Assembly (NCBI GenBank): GCA_964607765.1
Contig: CAZSNT010000070.1
Location: 1 to 47,778, forward strand
DNA from: CAZSNT01 sp964607765
Lineage (GTDB): Bacteria; Verrucomicrobiota; Lentisphaeria; Oligosphaerales; JABHEG01
Length of the DNA: 47,778 nucleotides
Direction: 5' to 3'
Position 1 is the stretch's first letter; the number at the start of each line of letters is the position of its first letter. This document shows, in pieces, positions 8,791 through 18,196 of the stretch. Position numbers and translations under genes: made by a program. The notes beneath the pieces were generated by a model. That model was given only the letters and a program-made list of their open reading frames with translations. It was not told the DNA's origin and searched no databases.

Positions 8791-11589
8791 ATGGGTGCCT
8801 GGTTCGATCAGGATGTGGAGTCCGTGTTGGCGGAGCTCGACGTGGCCGCGGAAGGCCTTTCGGAGGCGGAGGCGGCTCGGCGTCGGCGTGTGCACGGCCG
8901 CAATGAGCTGCACGAGCAGGATGGCAGGAGCCCGTTGCGGATCCTGATTGAGCAGTTGGAGTCACCTCTGGTGCTGCTGTTGATTGGCGCGGCCGTGGTT
9001 TCGGGCCTGGTGCTTGGGGAACATGAGGACGCGATCGTGATCGGCGTGGTTGTCATTCTCAACGCGGTACTGGGGTTCCGGCAGGAGTACCGGGCCGAGC
9101 AGGCGATGGCCGCGCTGAAGAAGTTGACGCGGCCGTCGGTGCGCGTACGGCGGGACGGCAGTGAGACGGAAGTACCCTCCAGCGAGCTTGTGCCCGGCGA
9201 TGTGGTGCACATGGAGGCGGGGAACTTGGTTCCTGCCGACTGCCGTCTTCTGGAGGCCGCGAACCTGCGCGTGCAGGAAGCCGCGCTCACCGGCGAGGCG
9301 GAGCCGGTCGAGAAGTGCTGCGAAGCGCTGGCCCAACCCGATCTGGCCGTGGGGGATCGCGTCAATATGGCCTACATGGGCACGGTGATCACCTACGGCC
9401 GTGCTCTGGGCGTTGTCACGGCGACCGGCATGGCGACGGAACTGGGCCGCATCGCGACGATGATCCAGGAGGCGGAGAAGGAGGACACGGTTCTGCAGCG
9501 CAAACTGGCGCAGCTGAGCAAGGTGCTGGTAGCGGGTGCCTTCCTCCTGATCGGCGTTGTGGCTGTTGAGGCGTGGTTGATTCTTCACATGCCGATGAAA
9601 CAGGTTTTCATGACCGCGGTCAGCATGGCTGTGGCTGCGATTCCCGAGGGCTTGCCCGCGGTGGTGACCATTTCGCTGGCCCTGGGCGCGCAGCGCATGC
9701 TGAAACGCAGGGCTCTGATCCGGCGCTTGCCGGCTGTCGAGACGCTCGGATCGGTGACGGTGATCTGCTCGGACAAGACGGGCACGCTCACGCAGAACAG
9801 GATGACTGTCACCACTGTCGTACTTGCCGAGGACCAGTTCGAGCTGGCTGCGGACGATGGGGAGCGGCGTCGGCAGCTGGCCGCGGCCACGGCCGGGAAC
9901 CACGCCGTCGGTCTGGTTCTCGCCGGTGGCGCGCTTTGCAGCGACGCCGTGCTCAAGGAGAATGGCGCGGGCGACGAGCCGCAGGTTCTTGGTGACCCGA
10001 CCGAGGGGGCGTTCGTCACGGCTGCGGCATGGTGCGGCTGGGGCAAATCGGAGTTGGAGGAAGAGCTGCCGCGCGTGCACGAACTGCCTTTTGATTCAGA
10101 CCGCAAACGGATGACCACCGTGCACGGTGTGACCGGGCTCGACGGCGAGTCGGTCGCGGCCTGGGTGCCGACGCTTGGGACTTGGGTTCGGAACGAAGGC
10201 CACGACAGTGTGGCTTTTGTGAAGGGCTCGGTGGATCGCCTTCTGCCCTGCTCGAATCGTGTCTGGCTGCGTGCCGGCGAGCAGGCCTTGAGCGAGGAGC
10301 AGCGGGATGCTCTGCTGCAGGCCAACGAGGACTTGTCCGCAAAGGGCATTCGCGTGCTGGGTGTGGCAATGCGCAGCGTGGACTCGTCCCGGATCGACGA
10401 TGCGGCATTGGAGACCGATCTGGTGTTCCTCGGGATGGTCGGAATGCTCGACCCGTTGCGGCCCGAGGTGAAGCTGGCAGTGCAGACTTGTCACGGCGCC
10501 GGCATCCGGCCCGTGATGATTACGGGCGATCATCCGTTGATCGCCAGCAACATCGGTTCGGAGCTTGGCCTGCACTCCAGCGGCGGGTTCCGGGCTGGCC
10601 GGCAGTTGGAGACCATGTCCAGGTCCGAGCTTGAGCAAGACGTGCATGACGTGTCCATCTACGCGCGGGTAGCGCCGGAGCACAAGCTGCGGATTGTCGA
10701 TGCGTTCCAGAAGAACGGCGAGATTGTCGCGATGACCGGTGACGGTGTGAACGACGCGCCGGCGCTGAAGGAAGCAGACATCGGCGTGGCCATGGGGATT
10801 ACGGGTACGGACGTCTCGAAAGAGGCGGCCGACATGGTGCTGCAGGACGACAATTTCGCGACGATTGTTGATGCCGTTGAGCAGGGCCGTGTGATTCTGG
10901 ACAACATCATTCGGTTTGTCCGCTTCATTCTGGCGAGCAACTCGGCCGAGATTCTGGTGATGTTGTTTGCGCCGCTGTGCCGGATGCCGATTCCGCTGTT
11001 TCCCGTGCAGATCCTGTGGATGAACCTGGTGACGGACGGGCTGCCTGCTCTGGCGTTGGGAGTGGAGCCGGGCGAGAGCAATGTGATGCGGCGCCCGCCG
11101 CGCTCGCCGCAGGCCCCGATCATAGACCGCTCGACGCTGCTGCACATCCTGTTCGTCGGGGGCCTGATGGCTGTTCTCGCGTTGGGAGTTGGCTGGGCGT
11201 TTTTCGATGGTTCGGCCGGGCATGCGGCGGCGGGCGGCGGCGTGCATGGCGGTCATGGCATGACGGCGAGTACGTGGCAGACCATGCTGTTCACTGTGCT
11301 GGTTTTCGCGCAGCTGACGCTGGCGTTTGCCGAACGCTCCACGTATGACTCTGTCTGGAAGGTTGGGCTGCGGAGCAATCCGCACATGATCGTTGCTGTG
11401 GGGGCGACCATTGTGCTGCAGCTGGCGGTTGTCTACGTGCCGGTGCTGCAGCGTTTCTTCCGCACCACCGCACTCAGCGCCGGGCAGCTGGGACTTTGCG
11501 CCCTGCTCAGCCTGGTCGTGCTGGCCGCAGTGGAGATCAAGAAGCTGCTCGTACGGCAGCGTCGGGTGGCCCGGCGCGCTGACGTCTGA
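8791..11589 (+). CDS. P2-type cation-transporting ATPase (calcium pump-like)
   Basis: A 932-residue P-type ATPase of the inner membrane. The chosen ATG at 8791 has GGAG 7 bases upstream and begins with a typical cation-ATPase N-domain (WFDQDVESVLAELDV). The phosphorylation motif is SDKTGTLTQ, with the aspartate at residue 328. The actuator loop has LTGEAEPVEK (a TGE motif), the hinge has MTGDGVNDAPALKEADIGVAM, and the M4 segment reads AIPEGLP. M6 contains NLVTDGLPALALGVE. PEGLP together with N-x-x-T-D is the signature of P2A/P2B Ca2+ pumps and their bacterial PacL-like relatives. A His/Gly-rich insert (HAAAGGGVHGGHGM) lies in a C-terminal loop between membrane helices. Ca2+ or Mn2+ export is likely; related Na+/K+-type substrates cannot be excluded from sequence alone. 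Confidence 0.92.
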   Translation: MGAWFDQDVESVLAELDVAAEGLSEAEAARRRRVHGRNELHEQDGRSPLRILIEQLESPLVLLLIGAAVVSGLVLGEHEDAIVIGVVVILNAVLGFRQEYRAEQAMAALKKLTRPSVRVRRDGSETEVPSSELVPGDVVHMEAGNLVPADCRLLEAANLRVQEAALTGEAEPVEKCCEALAQPDLAVGDRVNMAYMGTVITYGRALGVVTATGMATELGRIATMIQEAEKEDTVLQRKLAQLSKVLVAGAFLLIGVVAVEAWLILHMPMKQVFMTAVSMAVAAIPEGLPAVVTISLALGAQRMLKRRALIRRLPAVETLGSVTVICSDKTGTLTQNRMTVTTVVLAEDQFELAADDGERRRQLAAATAGNHAVGLVLAGGALCSDAVLKENGAGDEPQVLGDPTEGAFVTAAAWCGWGKSELEEELPRVHELPFDSDRKRMTTVHGVTGLDGESVAAWVPTLGTWVRNEGHDSVAFVKGSVDRLLPCSNRVWLRAGEQALSEEQRDALLQANEDLSAKGIRVLGVAMRSVDSSRIDDAALETDLVFLGMVGMLDPLRPEVKLAVQTCHGAGIRPVMITGDHPLIASNIGSELGLHSSGGFRAGRQLETMSRSELEQDVHDVSIYARVAPEHKLRIVDAFQKNGEIVAMTGDGVNDAPALKEADIGVAMGITGTDVSKEAADMVLQDDNFATIVDAVEQGRVILDNIIRFVRFILASNSAEILVMLFAPLCRMPIPLFPVQILWMNLVTDGLPALALGVEPGESNVMRRPPRSPQAPIIDRSTLLHILFVGGLMAVLALGVGWAFFDGSAGHAAAGGGVHGGHGMTASTWQTMLFTVLVFAQLTLAFAERSTYDSVWKVGLRSNPHMIVAVGATIVLQLAVVYVPVLQRFFRTTALSAGQLGLCALLSLVVLAAVEIKKLLVRQRRVARRADV

Positions 11590-11595
11590 GCAGCA

Positions 11596-11643
11596 TCGAC
11601 AGCCGTCGGATGCAACCGACAGCTGCCGACCGCGATCGACGGG
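11596..11643 (+). repeat. dispersed 48-bp intergenic repeat, copy A
   Basis: These 48 bases match 24116-24163 at 43 of 48 positions in the same orientation. Internally it is built from about two and a half copies of a 20-base unit starting TCGACAGC. This copy begins 7 bases after the ATPase stop codon and precedes the GH2 gene. Confidence 0.7.
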
Positions 11644-11751
11644 AACATCTGTCCGAGAGTACAGGACTCTCACACCTGGGAAACCAGATCGTGTGGCTCT
11701 GCGCCAGACGATCAGGCACGACCAACCACCGAAAGGAGCCGGAAGCAAGCA

Positions 11752-14700
11752 ATGGGCTGTCCGATTCGCGTATCTCGCAAGTTGTGGGAAACCCCCGAGT
11801 TCACATCGGTCAACCGGCTGGCGGCACACGCCTGCCTGGTGCCGTACCAGGACGTGGCGACAGCCGTGGCTCTGGATCGGGAACAGTCGCCGTTCTTCCG
11901 GCTCCTGAACGGGCGCTGGCGGTTTCGGCTGTTGCGTCGGCCGGAGGAAGTGGAGGAGGCGTTCTTCGCGGAGAGCTTTGAGGATTCGGACTGGGATGAG
12001 ATAACCGTGCCCGGGAACTGGACCATGCAGGGGTTCTGGGACCGGCCGTGGTACACCAATGTGCAGATGCCGTTCGAGAACATTCGGCCGTTGGTGCCGG
12101 AGGACAACCCGACGGGTGTGTACCGCACGTCATTTGCGTTGCCCGGCGGGTGGGGCGAGCGTCGTGTGGTGTTGCATCTGGCCGGTGTTGAGAGCTACTA
12201 CGAACTGCATGTGAACGGGCGCTACATCGGCATGGCCAAGGACTCGCGGCTTCCTTCCGAGTTCGACATCACCGATGTCGTCAGGGCTGACGGTGAGAAC
12301 ACGCTGGCGCTCATGGTCGTTCGCTGGTCGGATGCCAGCTACATCGAGAATCAGGACCATTGGTGGATGGCGGGGATCTACCGAGATGTTTACCTGTACA
12401 GCACCGCGGATGCGTACATCGAAGACGTGTTCGCCAAGGCGGACCTCGACGTTGAGGCGGGCGACGGGTTGCTGCAGGTGCAGACCAAGATCAACTTCGT
12501 CCGGCACGAAAGCGGCGAGGGCGGCTGCCCGCGGTCATACGCCGGACCGGACCGGGACTACACCGTGGAGAGCGTGCTGTTCGACAGCAACGGCGCGCAG
12601 GTCTCGGCGCAGACCGATGTGATCAGCTGGTCGTACCGGATCAGCGGCTACAGCAGTGATGTTCGGGAGCGGCTGGCCGGAGTCCAGCCTTGGTCGCACG
12701 AGGCGCCGAGCCTTTACACACTGGCCGTCTCACTCCGAGACGCCGACGGCACGCTTGTCGATGTGCGTTGCGTGCGTGTCGGGTTCCGCAACGTCAGCAT
12801 CAGGAACCAGGAATTGCTCATCAACGGCCAGTGTGTCCTGATCAAGGGGGTCAACCGGCACGACCACGACGACACGACAGGCAAGACGGTGTCACGGGAG
12901 ACGATGATCCGGGACATCGAACTGCTCAAACAGTTCAATTTCAACGCTGTGCGGACCTCGCACTACCCGAACGACGTGATCTGGTACGATCTCTGTGACG
13001 AGTATGGGCTCTACGTGCTCGACGAGGCGAACATCGAGGCGCACGACAACTATGCAACGCTGTGCCGGGACCCGCGCTGGAGCAACGCCATGTTCGAGCG
13101 CGGCATGCGCATGGTCGAACGCGACAAGAACCACGCCTGCGTTTTCGGTTGGTCCATGGGCAACGAAACGGGCAATGGCGAGAACCACGATCGTCTGGCC
13201 GCGGCGATCCGTTCGCGCGATCCAGGTCGCATCCTTCACCATGAAGGCGAAGTGAAAGCCAATTGGTGCCAACGCGGGAACTGCTACCACAGCCCGCGTG
13301 CCCTCAGCAATGACCTGGTGGATCCCATGTATCCGCACGTCGACGACGTCACGGAATGGGCCCGGACCAACCGCGACACGCGCCCGTTCATCGCGTGTGA
13401 GTACTCACACTCCATGGGCAACAGCAACGGGAATCTGCGCGAGTACTGGGAAGCGTTCGAGGCGCTGCACGGACTGCAGGGCGGATTCATCTGGGACTGG
13501 GTGGATCAAGGCATTCGACAGGTGGACGAGAAGGGCAGGTCCTACTGGGCGTTCGGCGGTGATTTCGGGGAGCCGGTGCATGATTTCGATTTCTGTATCA
13601 ACGGCTTGGTCTGGCCGGACCGCACGCCGCACCCAGCCATGTTCGAGTTCAAGAAGCTCGTGCAGCCGATTGGGGTTTCGCTTTTGGATCCCGAGGCTGT
13701 CCGGATCCGCGTGACCAACAAGCAGTACTTCACTGACATGCGCTGGCTGACGGGGATGTGGGAGCTCCTGGCAGACGGCGTGCCTGTTGCGTCGGCCGGG
13801 CTGCCGGACCTGCAGATCGCGCCGGGCGACTGTGTGGACCTGGCGCTGGAGATCCCGCTTGAGCAGGTTGGCCCCGGACAGGAGTGTCATCTGGACATTC
13901 GCTTTGCCGCTGCGGCGCCCACGCCCTGGTGCGACCAGGGCCATGAGGTCGCTTGGGAACAATTCGAGTTCACCGGCGCAGAGCAGGCGCCGACGCCCAC
14001 GGCAGCCGGCTCCACTCACCCGGCGGTGCTGGATGAGAGCGGTGACGAGACCTTGGTCACCTGTGGGCCACTGACCGTCGCCGTATCGCCCTCCGATGCC
14101 TGCATCTGCTCGATCAGTTTCGATGGCGTCGAACTGCTGACGGCAGGTCCGGCGCTGAGTATTTGGCGCGCCGCAACGGACAACGACGGAATCCGCTGCT
14201 GGACGGGCCAGGAGTGGAAACCCCTGGGCCGCTGGTTGGCCGCCGGACTGAACGCGCTGGAGATCCAGGCCGCGTCCGTGCAGGTCGCCCGGGACGACGA
14301 CAGTGTTGTGATCGTTGTCGAGCAGACACTGGTTGGGAGCGCGGCAGACAAGCCCATCCGGTTCGTGCACACGTACCGGATTGCGCCTACCGGTGTGATC
14401 GCGGTCGACAACACGGTTGAGGTGCACCCGGACCTGCCGTCCCTTCCGCGGGTAGGCGTTATCATGCAGACGGCGCCCGGTTTCGAGCGCCTGGAGTGGT
14501 TTGGGCGCGGGCCGCACGAGAACTACGTCGACCGGAATGCCGGGGTTGCCGTGAGGCGCTTCGCCGGCAGCGTTGACGAGCAGTTCGTGCCCTACATCCT
14601 GCCGCAGGAGAACGGGCACAAGACGGATGTGCGCTGGTTTACGCTGGACAACGGCACGGCAGGGGTGCGGTTCAGCGCGCACCCGCTGTTCGAGTTCGGT

Positions 14701-14907
14701 GTTGGTCACTTCACGCCGGACGAACTCTTTGGATGTATCCACACGAATGAACTCGAAGACGTGAAGCGCTCCGAGACGGTGGTCTGCATCGATCACCGAC
14801 ACCGTGGCCTGGGCACGGGCAGCGCCGGCCCGCAGACGCTCGATCGCTACTGCGTGGCGCCGGGCCGGTATCGGTTCCGGTACAGCATCACGGCGTTTGC
14901 GGTGTAG
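11752..14907 (+). CDS. GH2 beta-galactosidase (LacZ-type)
   Basis: A 1051-residue glycoside hydrolase family 2 enzyme, close in length to E. coli LacZ (1024). Domains run in LacZ order: N-terminal jelly-roll (about 40-215), immunoglobulin-like domain (225-340), TIM barrel (345-640), a second Ig-like domain, and the C-terminal small-chain beta-sandwich (about 770-1045). The acid/base glutamate is E472 in WSMGNETGNGENHD and the nucleophile is E550 in CEYSHSMGNSNGN. The WFGRGPHENYVDR motif of the C-terminal domain is intact. No signal peptide is visible, so it is probably cytoplasmic and hydrolyses imported beta-galactosides. AAAGGAG lies about 14 bases upstream of the ATG. Neighbouring sulfatase and GH50-like genes suggest use of sulfated galactans, which is inference. 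Confidence 0.93.
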   Translation: MGCPIRVSRKLWETPEFTSVNRLAAHACLVPYQDVATAVALDREQSPFFRLLNGRWRFRLLRRPEEVEEAFFAESFEDSDWDEITVPGNWTMQGFWDRPWYTNVQMPFENIRPLVPEDNPTGVYRTSFALPGGWGERRVVLHLAGVESYYELHVNGRYIGMAKDSRLPSEFDITDVVRADGENTLALMVVRWSDASYIENQDHWWMAGIYRDVYLYSTADAYIEDVFAKADLDVEAGDGLLQVQTKINFVRHESGEGGCPRSYAGPDRDYTVESVLFDSNGAQVSAQTDVISWSYRISGYSSDVRERLAGVQPWSHEAPSLYTLAVSLRDADGTLVDVRCVRVGFRNVSIRNQELLINGQCVLIKGVNRHDHDDTTGKTVSRETMIRDIELLKQFNFNAVRTSHYPNDVIWYDLCDEYGLYVLDEANIEAHDNYATLCRDPRWSNAMFERGMRMVERDKNHACVFGWSMGNETGNGENHDRLAAAIRSRDPGRILHHEGEVKANWCQRGNCYHSPRALSNDLVDPMYPHVDDVTEWARTNRDTRPFIACEYSHSMGNSNGNLREYWEAFEALHGLQGGFIWDWVDQGIRQVDEKGRSYWAFGGDFGEPVHDFDFCINGLVWPDRTPHPAMFEFKKLVQPIGVSLLDPEAVRIRVTNKQYFTDMRWLTGMWELLADGVPVASAGLPDLQIAPGDCVDLALEIPLEQVGPGQECHLDIRFAAAAPTPWCDQGHEVAWEQFEFTGAEQAPTPTAAGSTHPAVLDESGDETLVTCGPLTVAVSPSDACICSISFDGVELLTAGPALSIWRAATDNDGIRCWTGQEWKPLGRWLAAGLNALEIQAASVQVARDDDSVVIVVEQTLVGSAADKPIRFVHTYRIAPTGVIAVDNTVEVHPDLPSLPRVGVIMQTAPGFERLEWFGRGPHENYVDRNAGVAVRRFAGSVDEQFVPYILPQENGHKTDVRWFTLDNGTAGVRFSAHPLFEFGVGHFTPDELFGCIHTNELEDVKRSETVVCIDHRHRGLGTGSAGPQTLDRYCVAPGRYRFRYSITAFAV

Positions 14908-14997
14908 CGCGGGCGGCATCAGGGCAGGCGGTCGAGTTGTCAGAAGGCCGGGCGCGGTCAGGCTGGCGGCATTGGCCGGCACTCGCGGCTCACACCA

Positions 14998-16611
14998 CTA
15001 CTGCGTCGACGGGGCCGGCGCCCCGGTACGCAGATCCAGCCCGCTGATCTTGCACAGACTCTCGAGGTGCTGCTCGCGAACGGCCTTGAGCTCGGGATTG
15101 GCGGCCAGGTTGGTCCACTCGTGCGGATCTGTCCGGTGGTCGTAGAGCTCCTCTTTGCCGCTGCTGTAGCGGATGTAACGGTAGTGCTTCGAGCGGACAG
15201 AGAAGTGCAGATCGTTCTCCTTGCCCCACTGCGAGTCCCTTGACCGGATCATGGTCAGTGCAGCGTCCGGGCCGTTCCACCTGCCGTTCTGCGGGTCCTC
15301 GAGGAAAGGCCTGATGCTGGAGCCGTCAAGCTGCCTGCCGTTCTCGCCCCGGACCGTGCTGCCTTCCAGGCCGCACAGGTCGATCAGTGAGGGGTAGATA
15401 TCGATCAGTGAGATCGGGTGGTCGCAGCGGGTGCCCGGCCTGGTCATTCCGGGAACACGGACTATCAGAGGGATGCGGGCGCTCTCTTCCCACAGCGACC
15501 CTTTGAAGAGGAACTTCTTCTCCCCCATCTGCCAGCCGTGATCGGAGGTGACAATCACGATGGTGTTGTCCCTGTAGGCGCTGTTGTCCAGTGCCGTGAG
15601 GACGACGTCAATGTTGGCGTCGACCGCCCTGACGCTGGCCAGGTAGGCTTGGGCAAAGCGTTTGAGGCCCGCTTCAGAGCTGCCGTAGGATTTGGTGATG
15701 GCGTCGTAGTAGCGGTAGCCTTTGCTCTTCGAGCGGTCAACCAGGTCCTTCAGATGTGTGTCGTCTTCGTCATTCTCCCTGACAGGGCTCAGTTTGATGT
15801 CCTCAAGGGGGAACATGTCGAAGAACTTTCTCTCAACGTGCAGCGGCGTGTGAGGGCGGATGAAGCCGACGCCCATGAAGAACGGCTCCTCCAAGCCCGC
15901 CGACTTGTCGCTCAGCAGGTTCTTCATGATCAGGGCGTTCTTCTTGTCCGGGGTCATCCAGCCCAGTTCAGGGTCCCGGATCACCTTCTTCGCCTTCTTC
16001 TTCCATGGTGCGGCATAGTACCAGCCGTTGCCTTGGCCGAGTCCTTTCCAGGGGGCGTCCTCGAGTGCCCCAAAGGAGCCGTCAACAGCCCCGATCTCGC
16101 AAAAGGGCGCTTTCACCTCCGGGTGTGCGACGTTCTTGCCGCCTTTCTGCCAGAAGGGGCCGTAGTCTGGACTGTTGTAGTACCTGGACCACTCGCCGCG
16201 GTTGCTGTAGTGATCGATCTTGCCGGAGCCCACGACGGTGTAGCCGTTATCCCGGAAGTAGGCCATCATCGTCTTACTGTCGCGAAGCGTGGCGTTCTTC
16301 GTCCAGTTCATCCAGCAACTGGTACCGTTGTGAGGGTAGATCCCGTTGATGAAGCTGTTGCGGCTGGGGACGCAGACCGGGTAGTTCGTGTAGGCTCGTG
16401 TGAAGCTCGTTCCGGTCTCCGCGAGCCTTTCCATAGCAGGCGTTCTGGCCTGCGGATGACCGTCGAACCCCGACACGTAGTCATTCAGATCGTCGCACAT
16501 GATGAACAGGACGTTGTATTGCCGCCCCTTCACGGCTTCGGCTGCAGAGACACCGATCGTGCAATACATCAGTAGGAGAACTGCGCTGTATGTTCTCTTG
16601 TGTCTACTCAC
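14998..16611 (-). CDS. exported type I sulfatase (iduronate-2-sulfatase-like)
   Basis: A 537-residue formylglycine sulfatase. The best start is the GTG at 16611, preceded by AGGGGA and followed by a signal sequence (KRTYSAVLLLMYCTIGVSAAEA); upstream in-frame codons would run into the glmM control region. The modification site is C80 in CVPSRNSFINGIYP (C-x-P-S-R). Calcium ligands are D40/D41 in FIMCDDLND and a later SDHGWQMGEK. The GVGFIRPHTPLHVERKFFDMF segment is typical of iduronate-2-sulfatase and related PVC sulfatases (subfamily S1_7-like, by resemblance). It would remove sulfate esters from polysaccharide in the periplasm or outside. The activating formylglycine-generating or anSME enzyme is not in this window. 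Confidence 0.9.
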   Translation of the reverse strand: MSRHKRTYSAVLLLMYCTIGVSAAEAVKGRQYNVLFIMCDDLNDYVSGFDGHPQARTPAMERLAETGTSFTRAYTNYPVCVPSRNSFINGIYPHNGTSCWMNWTKNATLRDSKTMMAYFRDNGYTVVGSGKIDHYSNRGEWSRYYNSPDYGPFWQKGGKNVAHPEVKAPFCEIGAVDGSFGALEDAPWKGLGQGNGWYYAAPWKKKAKKVIRDPELGWMTPDKKNALIMKNLLSDKSAGLEEPFFMGVGFIRPHTPLHVERKFFDMFPLEDIKLSPVRENDEDDTHLKDLVDRSKSKGYRYYDAITKSYGSSEAGLKRFAQAYLASVRAVDANIDVVLTALDNSAYRDNTIVIVTSDHGWQMGEKKFLFKGSLWEESARIPLIVRVPGMTRPGTRCDHPISLIDIYPSLIDLCGLEGSTVRGENGRQLDGSSIRPFLEDPQNGRWNGPDAALTMIRSRDSQWGKENDLHFSVRSKHYRYIRYSSGKEELYDHRTDPHEWTNLAANPELKAVREQHLESLCKISGLDLRTGAPAPSTQ

Positions 16612-16843
16612 GATCCATGGTCCCCTGTGGTTGAGTAACGGTCGCTTCGAGTTACCCGGCGAACGTACACCGAAGACTGCATAATGTCTGCCCCTCACCG
16701 TGCTGGTGCCGCGGGAGTTGTTCAGAGGCTGGCAACCGGCGTGTGATATCACTACATTATGCGTCGGACTCCCCCGTTCACAGTCAACGCGTCTCCACGC
16801 GGGTTTGAGGGGCGCCATACAGGGCGCAGGAAGCAGGTCAACT

Positions 16844-18196
16844 ATGGGTACTCTTTTTGGCACTGACGGCATTCGCGGACAAGCCAACTCTTATCCGGTA
16901 ACGCCGGAGGTGGCCTGCCAGATCGGCAAGGCGATCGCGCACGTTTTCCACGCTCGCGGACACGGGACGAGACGTGCGGTAATCGGCAAAGACACTCGGC
17001 TGTCCGGGTACATGCTCGAGAGCGCGTTGACCAGCGGTCTGGTGTCCATGGGCATGGATGTGTTTCTGGTAGGCCCCGTGCCGACACCCGCCGTGGCACA
17101 CCTGACCAAGAGCATGGCATGTTCCGTGGGGATTATGCTGACTGCCTCACACAATCCGTTCGATGACAACGGGATCAAGATCTTCGACAGGGACGGCTTC
17201 AAGCTCTCCGACGAGATCGAGGACACGGTCGAGCAGCATGTGCTGAGCGGCGAGTTGAGCAGCGATCACATCCGCAGCAATGACCTGGGCAAGGCCTACC
17301 GGATCGAGGATGCGCGCGGCCGGTACATCGAGTTCGCCAAGAGCGCCATCGACAACCAGAACCTGGAAGGCATCAAGATCGTGCTTGACTGCGCGAACGG
17401 CGCCTCCTACCTGATCGGGCCGTGGATCTTCCAGGAACTGGGCGCGGAGGTCATAAAGGCGTACACGGCGCCAGACGGCTATAACATCAACAACGGCTGC
17501 GGCGCCATGCACCCGGAGACGGTTGGGCAGTTGGTGCAGGAACACAAGGCGGACGTGGGCATTGCATTCGACGGCGATGCGGACCGCGTGATTTTCTGCG
17601 ACCACGAGGGGGGCGTGGTTGACGGTGACCGAATCCTGGCCATGTGTGCGATCGACTTCAAAGCGGAGGACTGTCTTGCCAGCGACACGCTGGTTGTGAC
17701 CACGATGAGCAACCTCGGTCTGCACGACGCGATGAAGAAGCGCGGGATCCGGGTGGAAGTCACCGACGTCGGCGATCGCTATGTGATCGATCGAATGCGG
17801 GCGCGGCGTTTCAACCTGGGCGGCGAGAAGTCGGGGCATCTGATCTTCATGGATTACGCGACCACGGGTGATGGGATAATCAGCGCTCTCCAGGTTCTCA
17901 AGCTGATGAAGCGTCGGAACCGCACGGTTGCCGAACTGGCCGCCTGCATGGAAGAGTACCCCCAGGAACTGCTCAGCCTTCCCGTGAAAGAGAAGCCGCC
18001 GATCGAGGAGCTTCCAAAGCTCTGTGCGGAGATCGAGGCGTGCGGGGAAGCCCTGGCCGACGACGGGCGTGTGATTGTGCGGTACTCGGGTACGGAGCGC
18101 AAGATTCGGCTGTTAGTCGAGGCGAAGGGCCAGGGGTTGGTGGACGAGTGGATCAAACGCCTGAGTAAAGTGGTCGGGGAGGAGATCGGTGCATGA
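16844..18196 (+). CDS. glmM: phosphoglucosamine mutase
   Basis: A 450-residue phosphohexomutase of normal GlmM length that converts glucosamine-6-phosphate to glucosamine-1-phosphate for UDP-GlcNAc synthesis. The N-terminus MGTLFGTDGIRG is diagnostic. The catalytic phosphoserine is S102 in TASHNPFDDNGIK, the Mg2+ loop is DGDADR, and the C-terminal phosphate-binding loop is RYSGTERKIR. The start is the ATG at 16844 with a weak AGG-rich site upstream; the longer in-frame extension does not look coding. A GTGATATCAC palindrome lies at 16743-16752 in the leader. Its last four bases overlap the start of the GlmU-like gene (ATGA), so the two are translationally coupled. Confidence 0.95.
   Translation: MGTLFGTDGIRGQANSYPVTPEVACQIGKAIAHVFHARGHGTRRAVIGKDTRLSGYMLESALTSGLVSMGMDVFLVGPVPTPAVAHLTKSMACSVGIMLTASHNPFDDNGIKIFDRDGFKLSDEIEDTVEQHVLSGELSSDHIRSNDLGKAYRIEDARGRYIEFAKSAIDNQNLEGIKIVLDCANGASYLIGPWIFQELGAEVIKAYTAPDGYNINNGCGAMHPETVGQLVQEHKADVGIAFDGDADRVIFCDHEGGVVDGDRILAMCAIDFKAEDCLASDTLVVTTMSNLGLHDAMKKRGIRVEVTDVGDRYVIDRMRARRFNLGGEKSGHLIFMDYATTGDGIISALQVLKLMKRRNRTVAELAACMEEYPQELLSLPVKEKPPIEELPKLCAEIEACGEALADDGRVIVRYSGTERKIRLLVEAKGQGLVDEWIKRLSKVVGEEIGA

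Noticed and set aside
13405..14982. 525-residue minus-strand frame opposite the beta-galactosidase
   Set aside because: The plus strand encodes an unmistakable GH2 enzyme over the same bases.
15418..16575. 385-residue plus-strand frame opposite the sulfatase
   Set aside because: Shadow of the sulfatase, whose motifs cover the same region.
16612..16887. N-terminal extension of the sulfatase
   Set aside because: It would overlap the glmM start region and precede the signal peptide; the GTG at 16611 has a ribosome site.
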